A DNA stretch of 64,000 nucleotides from the NCBI GenBank assembly GCA_934747335.1, contig CAKVGS010000003.1, positions 1-64,000 on the forward strand, given 5' to 3'. Made by a program: the position numbers and the translations under genes. Shown here one piece after another: positions 24,411 to 33,824 of this stretch; the first letter of the stretch is position 1; each line of letters starts with the position of its first letter. Under the pieces are notes generated by a model. The model had not been told where the DNA came from. It saw only the letters and a program-made list of their open reading frames with translations, and did no database searches. The stretch comes from an uncultured Candidatus Melainabacteria bacterium (GTDB lineage Bacteria; Cyanobacteriota; Vampirovibrionia; Gastranaerophilales; Gastranaerophilaceae).

Positions 24411-25487
24411 CTAATTCTTTTCTACAAACAACGAATCACAAATATTTGTTTGTGGAACATAATCGTATTCACCATCCATAGAAATTTTATTAATAATCTT
24501 AGAACGTTTTTTACGGTAAAGCATATCAATAAACGCTTCCAAACGAGTAATGAAACCTGCTTCACCAGTATGCTCGTCAATTGTTAATGAAAGAATCGGT
24601 TTTCCTGCTTCTTTTGCCTTTCTTGTAATTCTTTCAATCATCAACGAATCAGGGCCGCAACCGAATGCGTTTAAGGTTACAATACCGTCGATTTTGTTAT
24701 CTTTAAGATAATGACCTGCTGTACCTGTCATTTCGTATTCATTAGCCCAATAACGTTTTTGACCTAGAGAAGCAATACCTTCTTCCATTTGTTCATCAGT
24801 TAATTGAAGCGAAGTGAACACTTTAACATCCATTTTTTCAAGCTTTTCAAAAATCTTCATGCAAGCTCTTTCGTCATAAATGTTATAGCCGTGAGATACA
24901 AGCGCAACATTTATTGGCGCAGAGTTAGAAGAATTTTCAATGAATACTTTTCCTTGTAGTGCGTAGTTCATCGCTTTTTTGTAACTCATGCCTGAACGCA
25001 TCATTACTAAAAAATTGTTGTAAACCCTCCAACCTTGTTTAGAAGCTTTTTTAATTTCATCAATATTTGTAATTCCGAAAGGTTTTACAGCTTCTTCCAA
25101 GAATGTGTAAAGACCTTGATTTTTAGCGGATTTATCTAAAGTAGGTTCAATAATATTAATTTCACCTTTGATAACGTTTCTAACCAAATCAGGCAATCCT
25201 CTGATTTTAGAGCAGTTGTAAATTTTAGGTGCAACAGATTGAAGTGAAGGTACGAAAATATTTTTAACGCCCTTTGATAACAAATTCAAAATATGACCCA
25301 AATAAATTTTTATAGGTAAACAAGTTTCCGTAACTACTAAAGCTGAACCATCAGACATAGTTTGTTTTGTAGTCGGGTCAGATAAAACGATTTTAATCCC
25401 TAAACTTGTAAAAAAACCGTACCAAAACGGATAATTGTTGTAAAAAGACATTCCTCTCGGAATACCGATAACCATTTCTTTTTCCAT
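24411..25487 (-). CDS. DUF2229-type protein related to acyl-CoA dehydratase activases
   Basis: 358 aa. The sequence follows the CoA-activase-associated/HgdB-like family: GIPRGMSFYNNYPFW at the N-terminus, VTETCLPIKIYLGH, NCSKIRGLPD, then FGCGPDSLMIERI and the terminal TIDEHTGEAGFITRLEAFID. The conserved cysteines suggest a 4Fe-4S cluster. These domains are usually fused to or beside the BadF/HgdC ATPase; here that ATPase-like gene lies 9 kb away at 14349. The substrate enzyme is unknown. AAAGG precedes the ATG. Confidence 0.75.
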   Translation of the reverse strand: MEKEMVIGIPRGMSFYNNYPFWYGFFTSLGIKIVLSDPTTKQTMSDGSALVVTETCLPIKIYLGHILNLLSKGVKNIFVPSLQSVAPKIYNCSKIRGLPDLVRNVIKGEINIIEPTLDKSAKNQGLYTFLEEAVKPFGITNIDEIKKASKQGWRVYNNFLVMMRSGMSYKKAMNYALQGKVFIENSSNSAPINVALVSHGYNIYDERACMKIFEKLEKMDVKVFTSLQLTDEQMEEGIASLGQKRYWANEYEMTGTAGHYLKDNKIDGIVTLNAFGCGPDSLMIERITRKAKEAGKPILSLTIDEHTGEAGFITRLEAFIDMLYRKKRSKIINKISMDGEYDYVPQTNICDSLFVEKN

Positions 25488-25630
25488 GAAAAAACCTTTA
25501 TTTTAATATACGTACTGTTTTATATTATCGCAAATTATTTGTCGTGTCACGAAATGTGTTCAAATGTTAAGCATTACCGTGTTTTAAACAAAAATTTTGT
25601 TGTATAATTATTGTGAATTAAGGAGGAGCT

Positions 25631-26656
25631 ATGACAAAAGATATTGATTGGGCTAATTTAGGATTTGGTTATATGAAAACCGATTACCGTTTTGTAGCAA
25701 ATTATAAAGACGGTAAATGGGATGAAGGAACTATTACAACGGATGAAAACATTGTAATGAACGAGTGTGCTTGCGTTTTACAATATGCACAAACTTGTTT
25801 TGAAGGCATGAAAGCATATAGAACTGCTGATGGAAAAGTTGTTTGTTTCAGACCTGATTTGAACGCTAAAAGAATGGCTGATACTTGTAAAAGATTAGAA
25901 ATGCCTGTTTTCCCTGAAGACAAATTTGTAGAAGCGGTTGTAGAAGTTGTTAAAAAGAATATTGAATATGTTCCTCCGTTTGGCTCAGGTGCTGCACTTT
26001 ATATCAGACCTTATATGTTTGGTATAAATCCTGTTATGGGTGTTAAACCTGCCAGTGAATACCAATTTAGAATATTTGTTTCACCGGTTGGACCTTACTT
26101 TAAAGGCGGAGCTAAACCAATTACATTAAGAGTTCCTGATTTTGACAGAGCTGCTCCACACGGAACGGGTCACGTAAAAGCAGGTCTAAACTATGCAATG
26201 AGTCTTCACGCAATCGTAGATGCGCATAATCAAGGTTATAATGAAAATATGTACTTGGATTCAGCAACGAGAACTAATGTAGAAGAAACCGGAGGTGCAA
26301 ATATTATTTTTGTTACTAAAGATAATGAAGTTGTAACTCCAAAATCAAGTACTATTTTGCCGTCAATCACAAGACGTTCATTGATGTATGTTGCAGAACA
26401 CTATTTGGGTTTGAAAGCTACCGAAAGAGAAATTCCGTTCACGGAAGTTAAGGATTTTAAGGAATGCGCTTTGTGTGGAACGGCTGCAGTTCTTTCTCCT
26501 GTTGGTAAAATTGTTGACCACGGTAATGAAATTTTATTACCTTCCGGCATGGAAAAAATGGGTGAAATCACAAAGAAACTTTATGATACTTTGACAGGAA
26601 TTCAGATGGGTAAAATCGAAGCTCCTGAAGGTTGGATTAAAGTTATTCAAGAATAG
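25631..26656 (+). CDS. ilvE: Branched-chain amino acid aminotransferase
   Basis: PLP enzyme for the last step of Val/Leu/Ile synthesis, 341 aa, class IV fold of the larger BCAT subgroup. Seen: YAQTCFEGMKAYR near residue 58-70, the PLP lysine in GTGHVKAGLNYA (~180-190), and the ETGGANIIFV and CGTAAVLSPVG phosphate-binding segments. AAGGAGGAG gives a strong ribosome site. It is monocistronic, flanked by a strong bidirectional terminator. Confidence 0.94.
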   Translation: MTKDIDWANLGFGYMKTDYRFVANYKDGKWDEGTITTDENIVMNECACVLQYAQTCFEGMKAYRTADGKVVCFRPDLNAKRMADTCKRLEMPVFPEDKFVEAVVEVVKKNIEYVPPFGSGAALYIRPYMFGINPVMGVKPASEYQFRIFVSPVGPYFKGGAKPITLRVPDFDRAAPHGTGHVKAGLNYAMSLHAIVDAHNQGYNENMYLDSATRTNVEETGGANIIFVTKDNEVVTPKSSTILPSITRRSLMYVAEHYLGLKATEREIPFTEVKDFKECALCGTAAVLSPVGKIVDHGNEILLPSGMEKMGEITKKLYDTLTGIQMGKIEAPEGWIKVIQE

Positions 26657-26658
26657 CA

Positions 26659-26700
26659 AAAAAAATCCTGTTAGAAAAATTTTTCTAACAGGATTTTTTT
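26659..26700. terminator. Bidirectional terminator between ilvE and the EF-hand gene
   Basis: About 20-bp inverted repeat AAAAAATCCTGTTAGAAAAA with its complement, A-tract and T-tract on either side. It serves both converging genes. Confidence 0.9.
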
Positions 26701-27364
26701 ACTCTGCTTTAAAATCTTTTTGAGCTTCACCTAGGTTGTACGTATTGTAAATGTTAGAATATAATTTGGTAGCAGCTGCTAAATTACTTTTTTGTGTGTA
26801 CGCTAAAACTGCATCAAACCCTTTTTTGTTTATTGTGCCATCAATGTTAGAAGGGTCAGGAGTTTCTGATTTACTAAGCATATCTGCTGCTAAAATACTA
26901 GAACCATATTCTGCAACATCAACTTTACCATCATTATTCAAGTCCAACGCTTTTGATGTAAAATTATCATCAGGTGCAAATCTGCTATCTAATTCTTTTA
27001 CGGAAAGCTCTTTATTTTCGCCCATCTCTTCATAGGCTGCACCTAGTACAGCTTTAGTATTCACAGTTCCTTGTGGCATATAACGATATTCATATTGTAG
27101 AGGTGGCAAGGCACTTAAATACTCGTCATTTTCTTTTAAAAATTTGTTTAATTTGTCTTCATTGTTTTGAGTCGCATTTGGATTCAGACCAAAGTCTAAA
27201 ATAGGTGCGGTTGTCATTTTGTCTTCAGTAAGAGGTTTTTCTAAATAAGTATAGTAATTTTCAACAGCGTTACGACCATATCTTACGGACGGGTCTGTAA
27301 CCTTGTTGTCGTATTTACCTTTAGAACCGTCAATTTTTACAACACCGTTATTAACTTCAAACAT
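26699..27364 (-). CDS. EF-hand-like calcium-binding protein of unknown function
   Basis: 221 aa, acidic, no signal peptide. A clear EF-hand loop occurs at about residues 142-153 (DLNNDGKVDVAE). A second degenerate loop may lie around NIDGTINKKGF. The start is taken at ATG 27364, preceded by GGAGGT; an in-frame GTG upstream overlaps that site. A second EF-hand protein is at 49260. Both resemble secreted or surface calcium-responsive proteins in style, but no export signal is visible. Confidence 0.65.
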   Translation of the reverse strand: MFEVNNGVVKIDGSKGKYDNKVTDPSVRYGRNAVENYYTYLEKPLTEDKMTTAPILDFGLNPNATQNNEDKLNKFLKENDEYLSALPPLQYEYRYMPQGTVNTKAVLGAAYEEMGENKELSVKELDSRFAPDDNFTSKALDLNNDGKVDVAEYGSSILAADMLSKSETPDPSNIDGTINKKGFDAVLAYTQKSNLAAATKLYSNIYNTYNLGEAQKDFKAE

Positions 27365-27480
27365 ATATGACCTCCACACTATACTTATATAAAAACACTA
27401 ACAAACAAAAAATTGCGTTTTGTTTACAAAAATTAACAGTTTTAAGAAAAATATTTTTAATTTTGAGAACGTATTGTTAA

Positions 27481-29121
27481 CTATAAATATAACGGCGCAG
27501 GGCGTTTTGGTAAGATTTTTTGTCTAAATTGAGGAATAACAAACGTGAAGGTATTTGTCAGATTTCCATCGGTAGACGCAAAAATCTTGCCATTATGTAC
27601 ATCAATAATTTTTTTGCATAAATATAAACTTATACCATGGCCGACTGTTGTATATTTAGGATTCTTTTCGGAGGTGCGTTCAAATAAATTAATACATTCT
27701 TTATTACTTAAGCTTATTCCTTTGCTTGAAACAGAGAATGTTAAATTGTTGTTTTCGCATTCAATTTTAACTACGATTTTTTCTCCAACGGCAGAGTATA
27801 CAACAGCATTGTTTAATAAATTAATAATAACTTTTTTTAATTCTTCCTTATCGGCTTCCAAATAAGTGTTATCACCATTTGCTTGATATACAAAGTCAAT
27901 ATTTTTTTCTTTTGCCAAATTGGAAATTTCTTCAAAGCTTTTAACAACAATGTCTTGTAAATCAAATTTTTCATAATACAAAGAATTACGTTGACTTTCA
28001 TATCTATAAGTATTTAGAACCATGGAAATCATTGTTAAAATGTATTTGCAGGATTCCGTAATATTAGAAATCAATTCTTTTTGGTCTGCGTTAATTTCTC
28101 CGACAGTGCCGTTTTGAATTAGTTCTAGCCCTCTTAGCTGTGCCAAAGTTGGAACTTTCAAATCATGAATAAGAGTTTCGATAAAGTATTCTTTTTGGCG
28201 TTCGATTTCTTTTTCGGCTTCAATATTTTCGTACATGACAACTAAATATTCTACATTGCCATCGTCGTCCAAAATAGGGGCTTTGCAAACCCTTCCCCAA
28301 AATGTTTGGTTAGGGAAAGCAATCGAACGTTCTGTTATCATTGGTTTTTTAGTTCTATAAATTTCTGCTTCTTCTTTTTTTACAAAGTCTAGATATTCTT
28401 GTTGGAAAATGTCAGACAAAACTAATTGACGCATTTTTTCATCTTTTTGAAGATCAAGGATTCTTTCAAAAGATGAACTACCAGCTATGAACTTATCATT
28501 TTTATCCTTCATAAAAGCACACATTGGAATATTTTCTAATATGCATTTGATTTGTTTTTCTTTTTCAATAGCGGATTTTGTAGCGTTATATTCAGTTGTA
28601 ACATCTCTTGCAATAAGAATTGTCCCACTAACTTTTTCTTTTGAATTGTATGTTGGTGAGATAAGAATGTTATAATATCTTGCCTCTCCTTCGTAAACCG
28701 TTCCAAAGAAATGTACACTTTTTCCTGTTGATAAAACTTTTTTTGTTTTTTCAACCATTAAAGAGCAGATGGAGTAGTTTTCAGGGGTTTCTTTAAATAA
28801 ATAAAATAAATCTTTTCCTAATACATCATCTTTTGTTTTTTTATGAATTTTGCATAAAATATCGTTGCAGGCAATTACATTTAATGCTGCGTTTTGATAG
28901 ACAATAACATCTGTTGAAGAGTTTAATAATGCTTCGAAAAATTGAATTTTCTTTTTTAACTCTTTGTCCAAAAATGTACTTAGCTTTATGTGTTTAACGA
29001 CATACATTGATACAATAAGAATAACTGCCACAAGTGCAATTAACTGGTCGGTCGTTTGATATAAAATCACCAGTGAAACAACAAATATGCAAAGTATGAT
29101 TAAATCCTTCAATACAGCCAT
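27481..29121 (-). CDS. Membrane sensor histidine kinase with PAS domains
   Basis: 546 aa. Two TM helices in the first 45 residues, then a PAS domain (~60-180), a second PAS-like domain (~190-300), a HisKA segment with phospho-acceptor His in FIETLIHDLKVPTLAQ, and a HATPase domain. The N box is intact (VIINLLNNAVVYS) and the G2 box is present (GHGISLYLCKKIID), but the G1 box reads FSVSSKGIS where D-x-G-x-G is usual. That could weaken ATP binding. No response regulator is adjacent; a stand-alone LuxR HTH gene lies 1.2 kb downstream of its start, beyond folP. Confidence 0.85.
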   Translation of the reverse strand: MAVLKDLIILCIFVVSLVILYQTTDQLIALVAVILIVSMYVVKHIKLSTFLDKELKKKIQFFEALLNSSTDVIVYQNAALNVIACNDILCKIHKKTKDDVLGKDLFYLFKETPENYSICSLMVEKTKKVLSTGKSVHFFGTVYEGEARYYNILISPTYNSKEKVSGTILIARDVTTEYNATKSAIEKEKQIKCILENIPMCAFMKDKNDKFIAGSSSFERILDLQKDEKMRQLVLSDIFQQEYLDFVKKEEAEIYRTKKPMITERSIAFPNQTFWGRVCKAPILDDDGNVEYLVVMYENIEAEKEIERQKEYFIETLIHDLKVPTLAQLRGLELIQNGTVGEINADQKELISNITESCKYILTMISMVLNTYRYESQRNSLYYEKFDLQDIVVKSFEEISNLAKEKNIDFVYQANGDNTYLEADKEELKKVIINLLNNAVVYSAVGEKIVVKIECENNNLTFSVSSKGISLSNKECINLFERTSEKNPKYTTVGHGISLYLCKKIIDVHNGKIFASTDGNLTNTFTFVIPQFRQKILPKRPAPLYL

Positions 29122-29216
29122 GATAGTTGGGATTTCTTCTTTCTTTCTTATTATATTCAGTAGTCATATAATACATTAAGTATTGGTGTTGATAAATTAC
29201 CCGATTGGGTATAGTT

Positions 29217-30347
29217 TTATTGATAGTCGATGAAATTGTTGTACATATTCAATAAAGCTTTGTGCAATTTGATATTATGAACTCTTAAATAGTCAACACC
29301 TTTTTGGATTAACGGGTATGATATTGATGCCGAAAGAGAGTCTTTGAGCTCATTGTCGTCCGTTTCAACTCCCAATAAACTTTTTCTTGAAACTCCTACC
29401 ATAATTGGTAAATTAAGAGAGTAAAGTTCTTCAATCTTATCTAAGATTATAAAATTATCTTTTTTGTTTTTCCCAAAACCGATTCCGGGGTCAATAATAA
29501 TATTTGTGATACCTTGTGCTTGTGCCGATTCTGCTTTTGTTTTTAAACTAAAAAATAGAGTTTCCATAATGTTTTCAAACTCTTTATAATCTTCTGTTCT
29601 AGCAGTTGAATGTTGAATAATAACAGCTGCTTGATATTTTGCGATTACGTCAGGCATTTTTTTGTCATAATCAAAACCCGAAACATCGTTGATTATTTTA
29701 ATTCCATGATTTAATACAAAATCTGCAACTTCTGAGCTTCTTGTATCAACACTTACCTTATCTGTAAGATTTTCTTTTTGAGCAAATTCAATTATTGATT
29801 TTAATCTTTCAATTTGTTCTTCACAAGAAACTGCTTCCGAATTCGGGCGTGTACTTTCTGCGCCTATATCAATCAAATCCGCACCGTCTTCAAGTAATTG
29901 CATAAAATGGTTTTCAGCAGAAGTTTTATCTAAATATTTTCCGCCATCAGAAAAAGAATCGGGCGTGACATTTAAAATTCCGACAAGTTTTGTTTTTCTA
30001 ACTTGTGGTTCTAAAAAGTTTAAAATATTTTTGCCGAGAATTGCCAACTTGAAAGGTTGTGACATAAGTTTTGAAGCGATTTTTTTTAGTTGAGAATAGC
30101 TTCCGCAAAGAATTACATCAGATTGAGCAATATTTCCTGTTATAACATTTCTGTTAACGGCGCAATCTGCACCAAAAATCAGCGCAGTTTGTTTCAAAAT
30201 ATTTGCTTGTGCAACAGAAAGATTAAAAATCTTGATGTTCTTGTATCTGAATTTGTTTTCCGCTTGTAACAGATAACTTGAATCAAAACCGATTTGTTCC
30301 AATTCATTTTTTATATTTGAAACTTCTTTTAAAATAAAATCACTCAT
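29217..30347 (-). CDS. folP: Dihydropteroate synthase with N-terminal extension
   Basis: Condenses p-aminobenzoate with the pterin pyrophosphate in folate synthesis. The C-terminal ~260 residues are a complete DHPS: GILNVTPDSFSDGG, DIGAESTRPN, KVSVDTRSSEVA, INDVSG, IDPGIGFGK and VGVSRKS. The first ~115 residues are an extra domain seen on some bacterial DHPS proteins, role unknown. The ATG at 30347 follows a TAAAAT box by 7 nt with no Shine-Dalgarno, so a leaderless start is likely; an in-frame TTG is just upstream. Confidence 0.93.
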   Translation of the reverse strand: MSDFILKEVSNIKNELEQIGFDSSYLLQAENKFRYKNIKIFNLSVAQANILKQTALIFGADCAVNRNVITGNIAQSDVILCGSYSQLKKIASKLMSQPFKLAILGKNILNFLEPQVRKTKLVGILNVTPDSFSDGGKYLDKTSAENHFMQLLEDGADLIDIGAESTRPNSEAVSCEEQIERLKSIIEFAQKENLTDKVSVDTRSSEVADFVLNHGIKIINDVSGFDYDKKMPDVIAKYQAAVIIQHSTARTEDYKEFENIMETLFFSLKTKAESAQAQGITNIIIDPGIGFGKNKKDNFIILDKIEELYSLNLPIMVGVSRKSLLGVETDDNELKDSLSASISYPLIQKGVDYLRVHNIKLHKALLNMYNNFIDYQ

Positions 30348-30371
30348 CAAAAAAATTTTAGCATAAAAAGA

Positions 30372-30572
30372 TTAAACATCTATGAGTTGAAGGGTAATAG
30401 CTTTTACAACAGCCTGTACTCTATTGTGGGCGTTCAACTTTTTGTAGATTGATTCTAAATGGGCTTTAGTTGTGGCGGTTGAGATATTTAGTTTCTGAGC
30501 AATTTCTTTGTTTATAAGACCTTGTGCAACGAGTTCCAAAATACATAGCTCTTGTTTTGTCAATTCTACCAT
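30372..30572 (-). CDS. Stand-alone LuxR-type (GerE) helix-turn-helix protein
   Basis: Only 66 aa, consisting entirely of a LuxR/GerE HTH: LTKQELCILELVAQGLINKE, IAQKLNISTATTKAHLESIY, KKLNAHNRVQAVVKA. It lacks a receiver or ligand-binding domain, like the small GerE-type regulators. It precedes folP on the same strand with a 25-bp gap, so they may be co-transcribed. It could answer to the histidine kinase nearby only through another protein. AAAAGGGA lies 12 nt upstream, a loose spacing. Confidence 0.8.
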   Translation of the reverse strand: MVELTKQELCILELVAQGLINKEIAQKLNISTATTKAHLESIYKKLNAHNRVQAVVKAITLQLIDV

Positions 30573-31178
30573 ATAAAAAAGTTCCCTTTTTCGCCACTGC
30601 TTCCATATATAATTTTCTTATAAAGTGTATGCAAGTGTCTATCCGCCGTTTGGCTATTTTTTATTTTTATTTACATTATAGTCCATGATAATGTCGTTCA
30701 TTTTAAGTCTTGACTCAATGTTTGCAGCATAACTATATTGATTTTATTCTGTTTTAGAAATTTTTAGAAAAATTTTTATTGTACAGACTAAAAAAATAAT
30801 AGTTGATAAAAAGCTGGATTGTTTCAGGCTAATCGCCTTCACAATGACGGCACGCTAGGAAGTCTAATGCCTCGTCATTGCTAGGAACAGCGATTTTATA
30901 GTGACGAAGCAATCCACCTTATACTTAATACGAAAATAATCTTGAAATTATAAACTCGATATGTAATAATATTATTACTCTATATAAGTGTTTATTTTGT
31001 TCCTACATTTTTATAAATAGGGAGAGTAAGCTCTTTAATTATTGAAGTATACCCGCCGATACAAAATCGCCAGCAGGAAACGGATTAATTTAGGCACTCA
31101 CCCACCTGCGAGACATTGCAGGTAACAAAATCGCATTTATATAGAGTTTTTATTTTTTGTTGGAGCGAAACCCCAACA
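30573..31178. other. 606-bp intergenic region with repeat D and a possible structured RNA
   Basis: No ORF supported. Contents: repeat D at 30815-30916; a perfect 16-bp palindrome at 30963-30978 (GTAATAAT/ATTATTAC); a GC-richer stretch at ~31012-31142 closed by TATAAAT/ATTTATA and holding an ACCTGC/GCAGGT hairpin (31103-31122) followed on the plus strand by a T-rich tract; and a small hairpin GTTGG...CCAAC at 31159-31177 related to palindrome A. I could not match the 31012-31142 stretch to SRP, 6S or a known riboswitch. Confidence 0.5.
30815..30916. repeat. Repeat D copy 1 (TGGATTG ... CAATCCA palindrome)
   Basis: Ends TGGATTG and CAATCCA; inside, CAATGAC and GTCATTGC face each other, and GTGACGAAGC precedes the right end. 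The same ends and inner motifs occur at 47460-47562. It resembles the CATTGC/GAAGCAATCC palindromes scattered in many bacterial genomes. Confidence 0.75.
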
Positions 31179-32546
31179 CTATATCTCAATTTTATTTTTC
31201 AATTCTTCCAATTTATCAATGCTGTCGGTTTCGAAATAAATTCTCAAGAGTGGTTCTGTACCGCTCGGACGAACTAAAATTTTAGTCTTTTCGCCAAGCA
31301 TAAGTTTTACGCCGTCTTTTGTATCAATAGAAGTAACTTTATAGTCGCCGATATTCTTAAACTCTTTAACTTTTTCCAAAATTGGTTTAATTTCTTCTTG
31401 GTTATCCAATTTTAAATCAACCCTGTCGGTAAAGAATTTTGCTTCTGCCAATTTGTAAAGCTCTTCTTGCAGTTCAACAAGAGTTTTGCCCGTATCAGCC
31501 ATTGTTTCTAATATTAAAAGATTAGCAACAAGTCCGTCTTTTTCGGGAATATGACCTAAAATGCTTAAGCCGCCTGATTCTTCTCCGCCAATAATAACTT
31601 TATTTTTACGCATAGCTTCTCCGACATGCTTGAAGCCGACAGCGGTTTCAATAACTTCTACACCGAGTTTTTTTGCAACGCAATCTATCAATAAACTTGA
31701 ACCGACTGTTTTAACAACAGCACCATCAAAACCACGTGATTTTAAGTGTTTTAAAAGGATTGCAATAATTTCGTTTGGAGAAACATATTCTCCGTTTTCG
31801 TTTATAACTCCAAAACGGTCTGCATCGCCGTCGTTAGCTAAACCAATAGAATTTGGAGTTGATTTAACTTTTTCAATAAGTTCTTTTAAAAATCTTGGTT
31901 TAGGATCAGGCATTCCTCCACCAAAATTCACATCGTGGAACATGTGCAAGCTATCAAATGCAATACCTTTATTCTTTAAGATTTCATCAAAATATCCGAT
32001 TGATGCGGAATACAAACCATCAAAAATAATATTAGTTTTTAAATTCTTAAATTTGCTGAAATCAATCAGAGCTTCCAAATGTTCATAATATTTAGGCGCA
32101 AAATCGATTTTGTGTAATACACCCGATTTTTCAGAAGCTTTATATTCTTTATCCAAGTTTGCAACAATTTCATCCGTAATTTCACTTGTTGCAGGGCCTG
32201 CATAGTCAGGAATAAACTTCATTCCCAAATATTCCGGAGGATTATGTGAAGCCGTAAACATAACAGCGCAAGCATTTTTTATCAAGGCATTGTAAGCCAA
32301 TATTGGTGTTGGAACAATTCTTGAAGAGTAGAAAACGGTAAAGCCTTTGTCTTTCAGGACTTCAGCGCAAAGAAGAGAATATTCATCAGCCATTTTTCTT
32401 GGGTCATAACCGATTAAAATTGGCTTTTCAAAACCAAAATTATCTGCTACGTATTTACCGATAGCCAAAGTAACTCTTTTTACGTTAGTTTCTGTAAAGT
32501 CTTTATCTAAAACGGCTCTCCAACCGTCTGTTCCAAATTTAATCAT
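31179..32546 (-). CDS. Phosphoglucomutase/phosphomannomutase
   Basis: 455-aa alpha-D-phosphohexomutase. Catalytic serine in FTASHNPPEY near residue 98-107, metal-binding DGDADRFG near residue 240, sugar-binding GGEESGG near 325, and phosphate-binding RPSGTEPLLRIY near the C-terminus. The start FGTDGWRA is typical of the PGM/PMM branch. Substrate (glucose, mannose or glucosamine phosphate) cannot be fixed from motifs, though the nearby nagZ, nagA and murE genes make a cell-wall sugar role reasonable. CAGGAG precedes the ATG. Confidence 0.92.
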   Translation of the reverse strand: MIKFGTDGWRAVLDKDFTETNVKRVTLAIGKYVADNFGFEKPILIGYDPRKMADEYSLLCAEVLKDKGFTVFYSSRIVPTPILAYNALIKNACAVMFTASHNPPEYLGMKFIPDYAGPATSEITDEIVANLDKEYKASEKSGVLHKIDFAPKYYEHLEALIDFSKFKNLKTNIIFDGLYSASIGYFDEILKNKGIAFDSLHMFHDVNFGGGMPDPKPRFLKELIEKVKSTPNSIGLANDGDADRFGVINENGEYVSPNEIIAILLKHLKSRGFDGAVVKTVGSSLLIDCVAKKLGVEVIETAVGFKHVGEAMRKNKVIIGGEESGGLSILGHIPEKDGLVANLLILETMADTGKTLVELQEELYKLAEAKFFTDRVDLKLDNQEEIKPILEKVKEFKNIGDYKVTSIDTKDGVKLMLGEKTKILVRPSGTEPLLRIYFETDSIDKLEELKNKIEI

Positions 32547-32587
32547 TTTAAAGCTCCTGTTTTTGTTAATTTTAACATAAAAAGAGT

Positions 32588-33784
32588 TTAACGTTTTTGA
32601 TAAATCATTTTTGCAGGGTATAGAACAATTGCAAATATTATTAAAAAGATTGTGATTGAAATGCTCAAGCCGAATTTGTCAAATAAAAATTTGAATGACA
32701 AAAGTAATATAAAAGACATAAAATCACCGAAGAATGTGTTTGTAGAAGATGTTGTTGCTCTTATGTAATCAGGTGTGTTTTCATGAACTTTTGCAATTGC
32801 AAATATGTTAAACATTACAAAAATACAAATCGCTGCGGAGATAAATGTAAGTACGCAAATTGAAAATATAAAATTCTTGATAAGAATTGCACAAAGCAAC
32901 AGGCCGAAAGAAAGTAAAAAGGCAAAATATTGAATTTTTGTGAACCACAATTCTCCAAGTTTTTTAATTACTTTTTTAGCACCCAAACCTCCTGCGCCTC
33001 TTAGAATTTGGTTTGTAAAATTTATGATTCCGTAAAAAATAATTGGAGTTCCTGATGCTTTCAACAGCGGCTGAAAATTCCAAACCAAAACATTTGTTAA
33101 GCCGGTAAGCATTGCTGAGTAAAAAACATAAAAATTAATTTTTGTGTTTTGAATAATTGATACAATATTTTTGCGCAAATCTTTGATTACATTAAGGCTG
33201 TTTGATTTTTTTTCGCATGTTTTTATGTTTGGAAGTAAAAATAATGCAGAAATTGCAATAATTTGCATAACGAGCTCTAAATATAATAAGATTTTAAAAC
33301 CAAAAAACTTGTATAGTCCAGCTCCTAATAAACAGCTGATAGCAGAACCTAATGACGTGTAAAAAGAAAGTCTGCCGTAGTCAGGAAGTATATTTTTTTC
33401 AATGTTTTGAGTTTTTAACCATTCGTAAATATAGCTGTCAACGTTACCTCTATAAAGAGCTTTAAACAAGCCATATAAAATTTCCCCGCAAAGAATTATC
33501 CAAAATCCGCTAAAAGATATCCATAAAATTACACGCAGAAGAAATAAAAAATATGAGAAAATTAAGATATATTTTTTAGAAAACATATCTCCGATTACGC
33601 CCATTGGAATTTTAGCAATCAAGCAGGTTATGTTGAAAATACTTTGGAAAAGAATAAAATCCGAAAAGTTTAAACCGTTATACAGATAAAACAAAAATGA
33701 AATTGGCATTACAAAACGTTGATACTGAAGAAACGTTGCAAAATTTAAGACTTTTAGAGGTGATATATTCATTTCCGATTCCAT
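32588..33784 (-). CDS. Major facilitator superfamily transporter
   Basis: 398 aa with about 12 hydrophobic helices. The loop between helices 2 and 3 has IPMGVIGDMFSKKY, the MFS motif A (G-x3-D-x4-K). Substrate unknown; the sequence is Phe/Ile-rich and AT-driven. It lies directly downstream of nothing on its strand and is divergent from the GT8 gene with 40 bp between starts. Two in-frame ATGs (residues 1 and 5) are possible; the second has GGAATCGGA upstream. Confidence 0.85.
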   Translation of the reverse strand: MESEMNISPLKVLNFATFLQYQRFVMPISFLFYLYNGLNFSDFILFQSIFNITCLIAKIPMGVIGDMFSKKYILIFSYFLFLLRVILWISFSGFWIILCGEILYGLFKALYRGNVDSYIYEWLKTQNIEKNILPDYGRLSFYTSLGSAISCLLGAGLYKFFGFKILLYLELVMQIIAISALFLLPNIKTCEKKSNSLNVIKDLRKNIVSIIQNTKINFYVFYSAMLTGLTNVLVWNFQPLLKASGTPIIFYGIINFTNQILRGAGGLGAKKVIKKLGELWFTKIQYFAFLLSFGLLLCAILIKNFIFSICVLTFISAAICIFVMFNIFAIAKVHENTPDYIRATTSSTNTFFGDFMSFILLLSFKFLFDKFGLSISITIFLIIFAIVLYPAKMIYQKR

Positions 33785-33824
33785 TTATAATATAATCATT
33801 ATAGCATTAATAAGAGGAGAGGTT

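Noticed and set aside
31012..31142. Bacterial SRP RNA
   Set aside because: The conserved GGAAGGAAGCAGC-type loop is absent on both strands.
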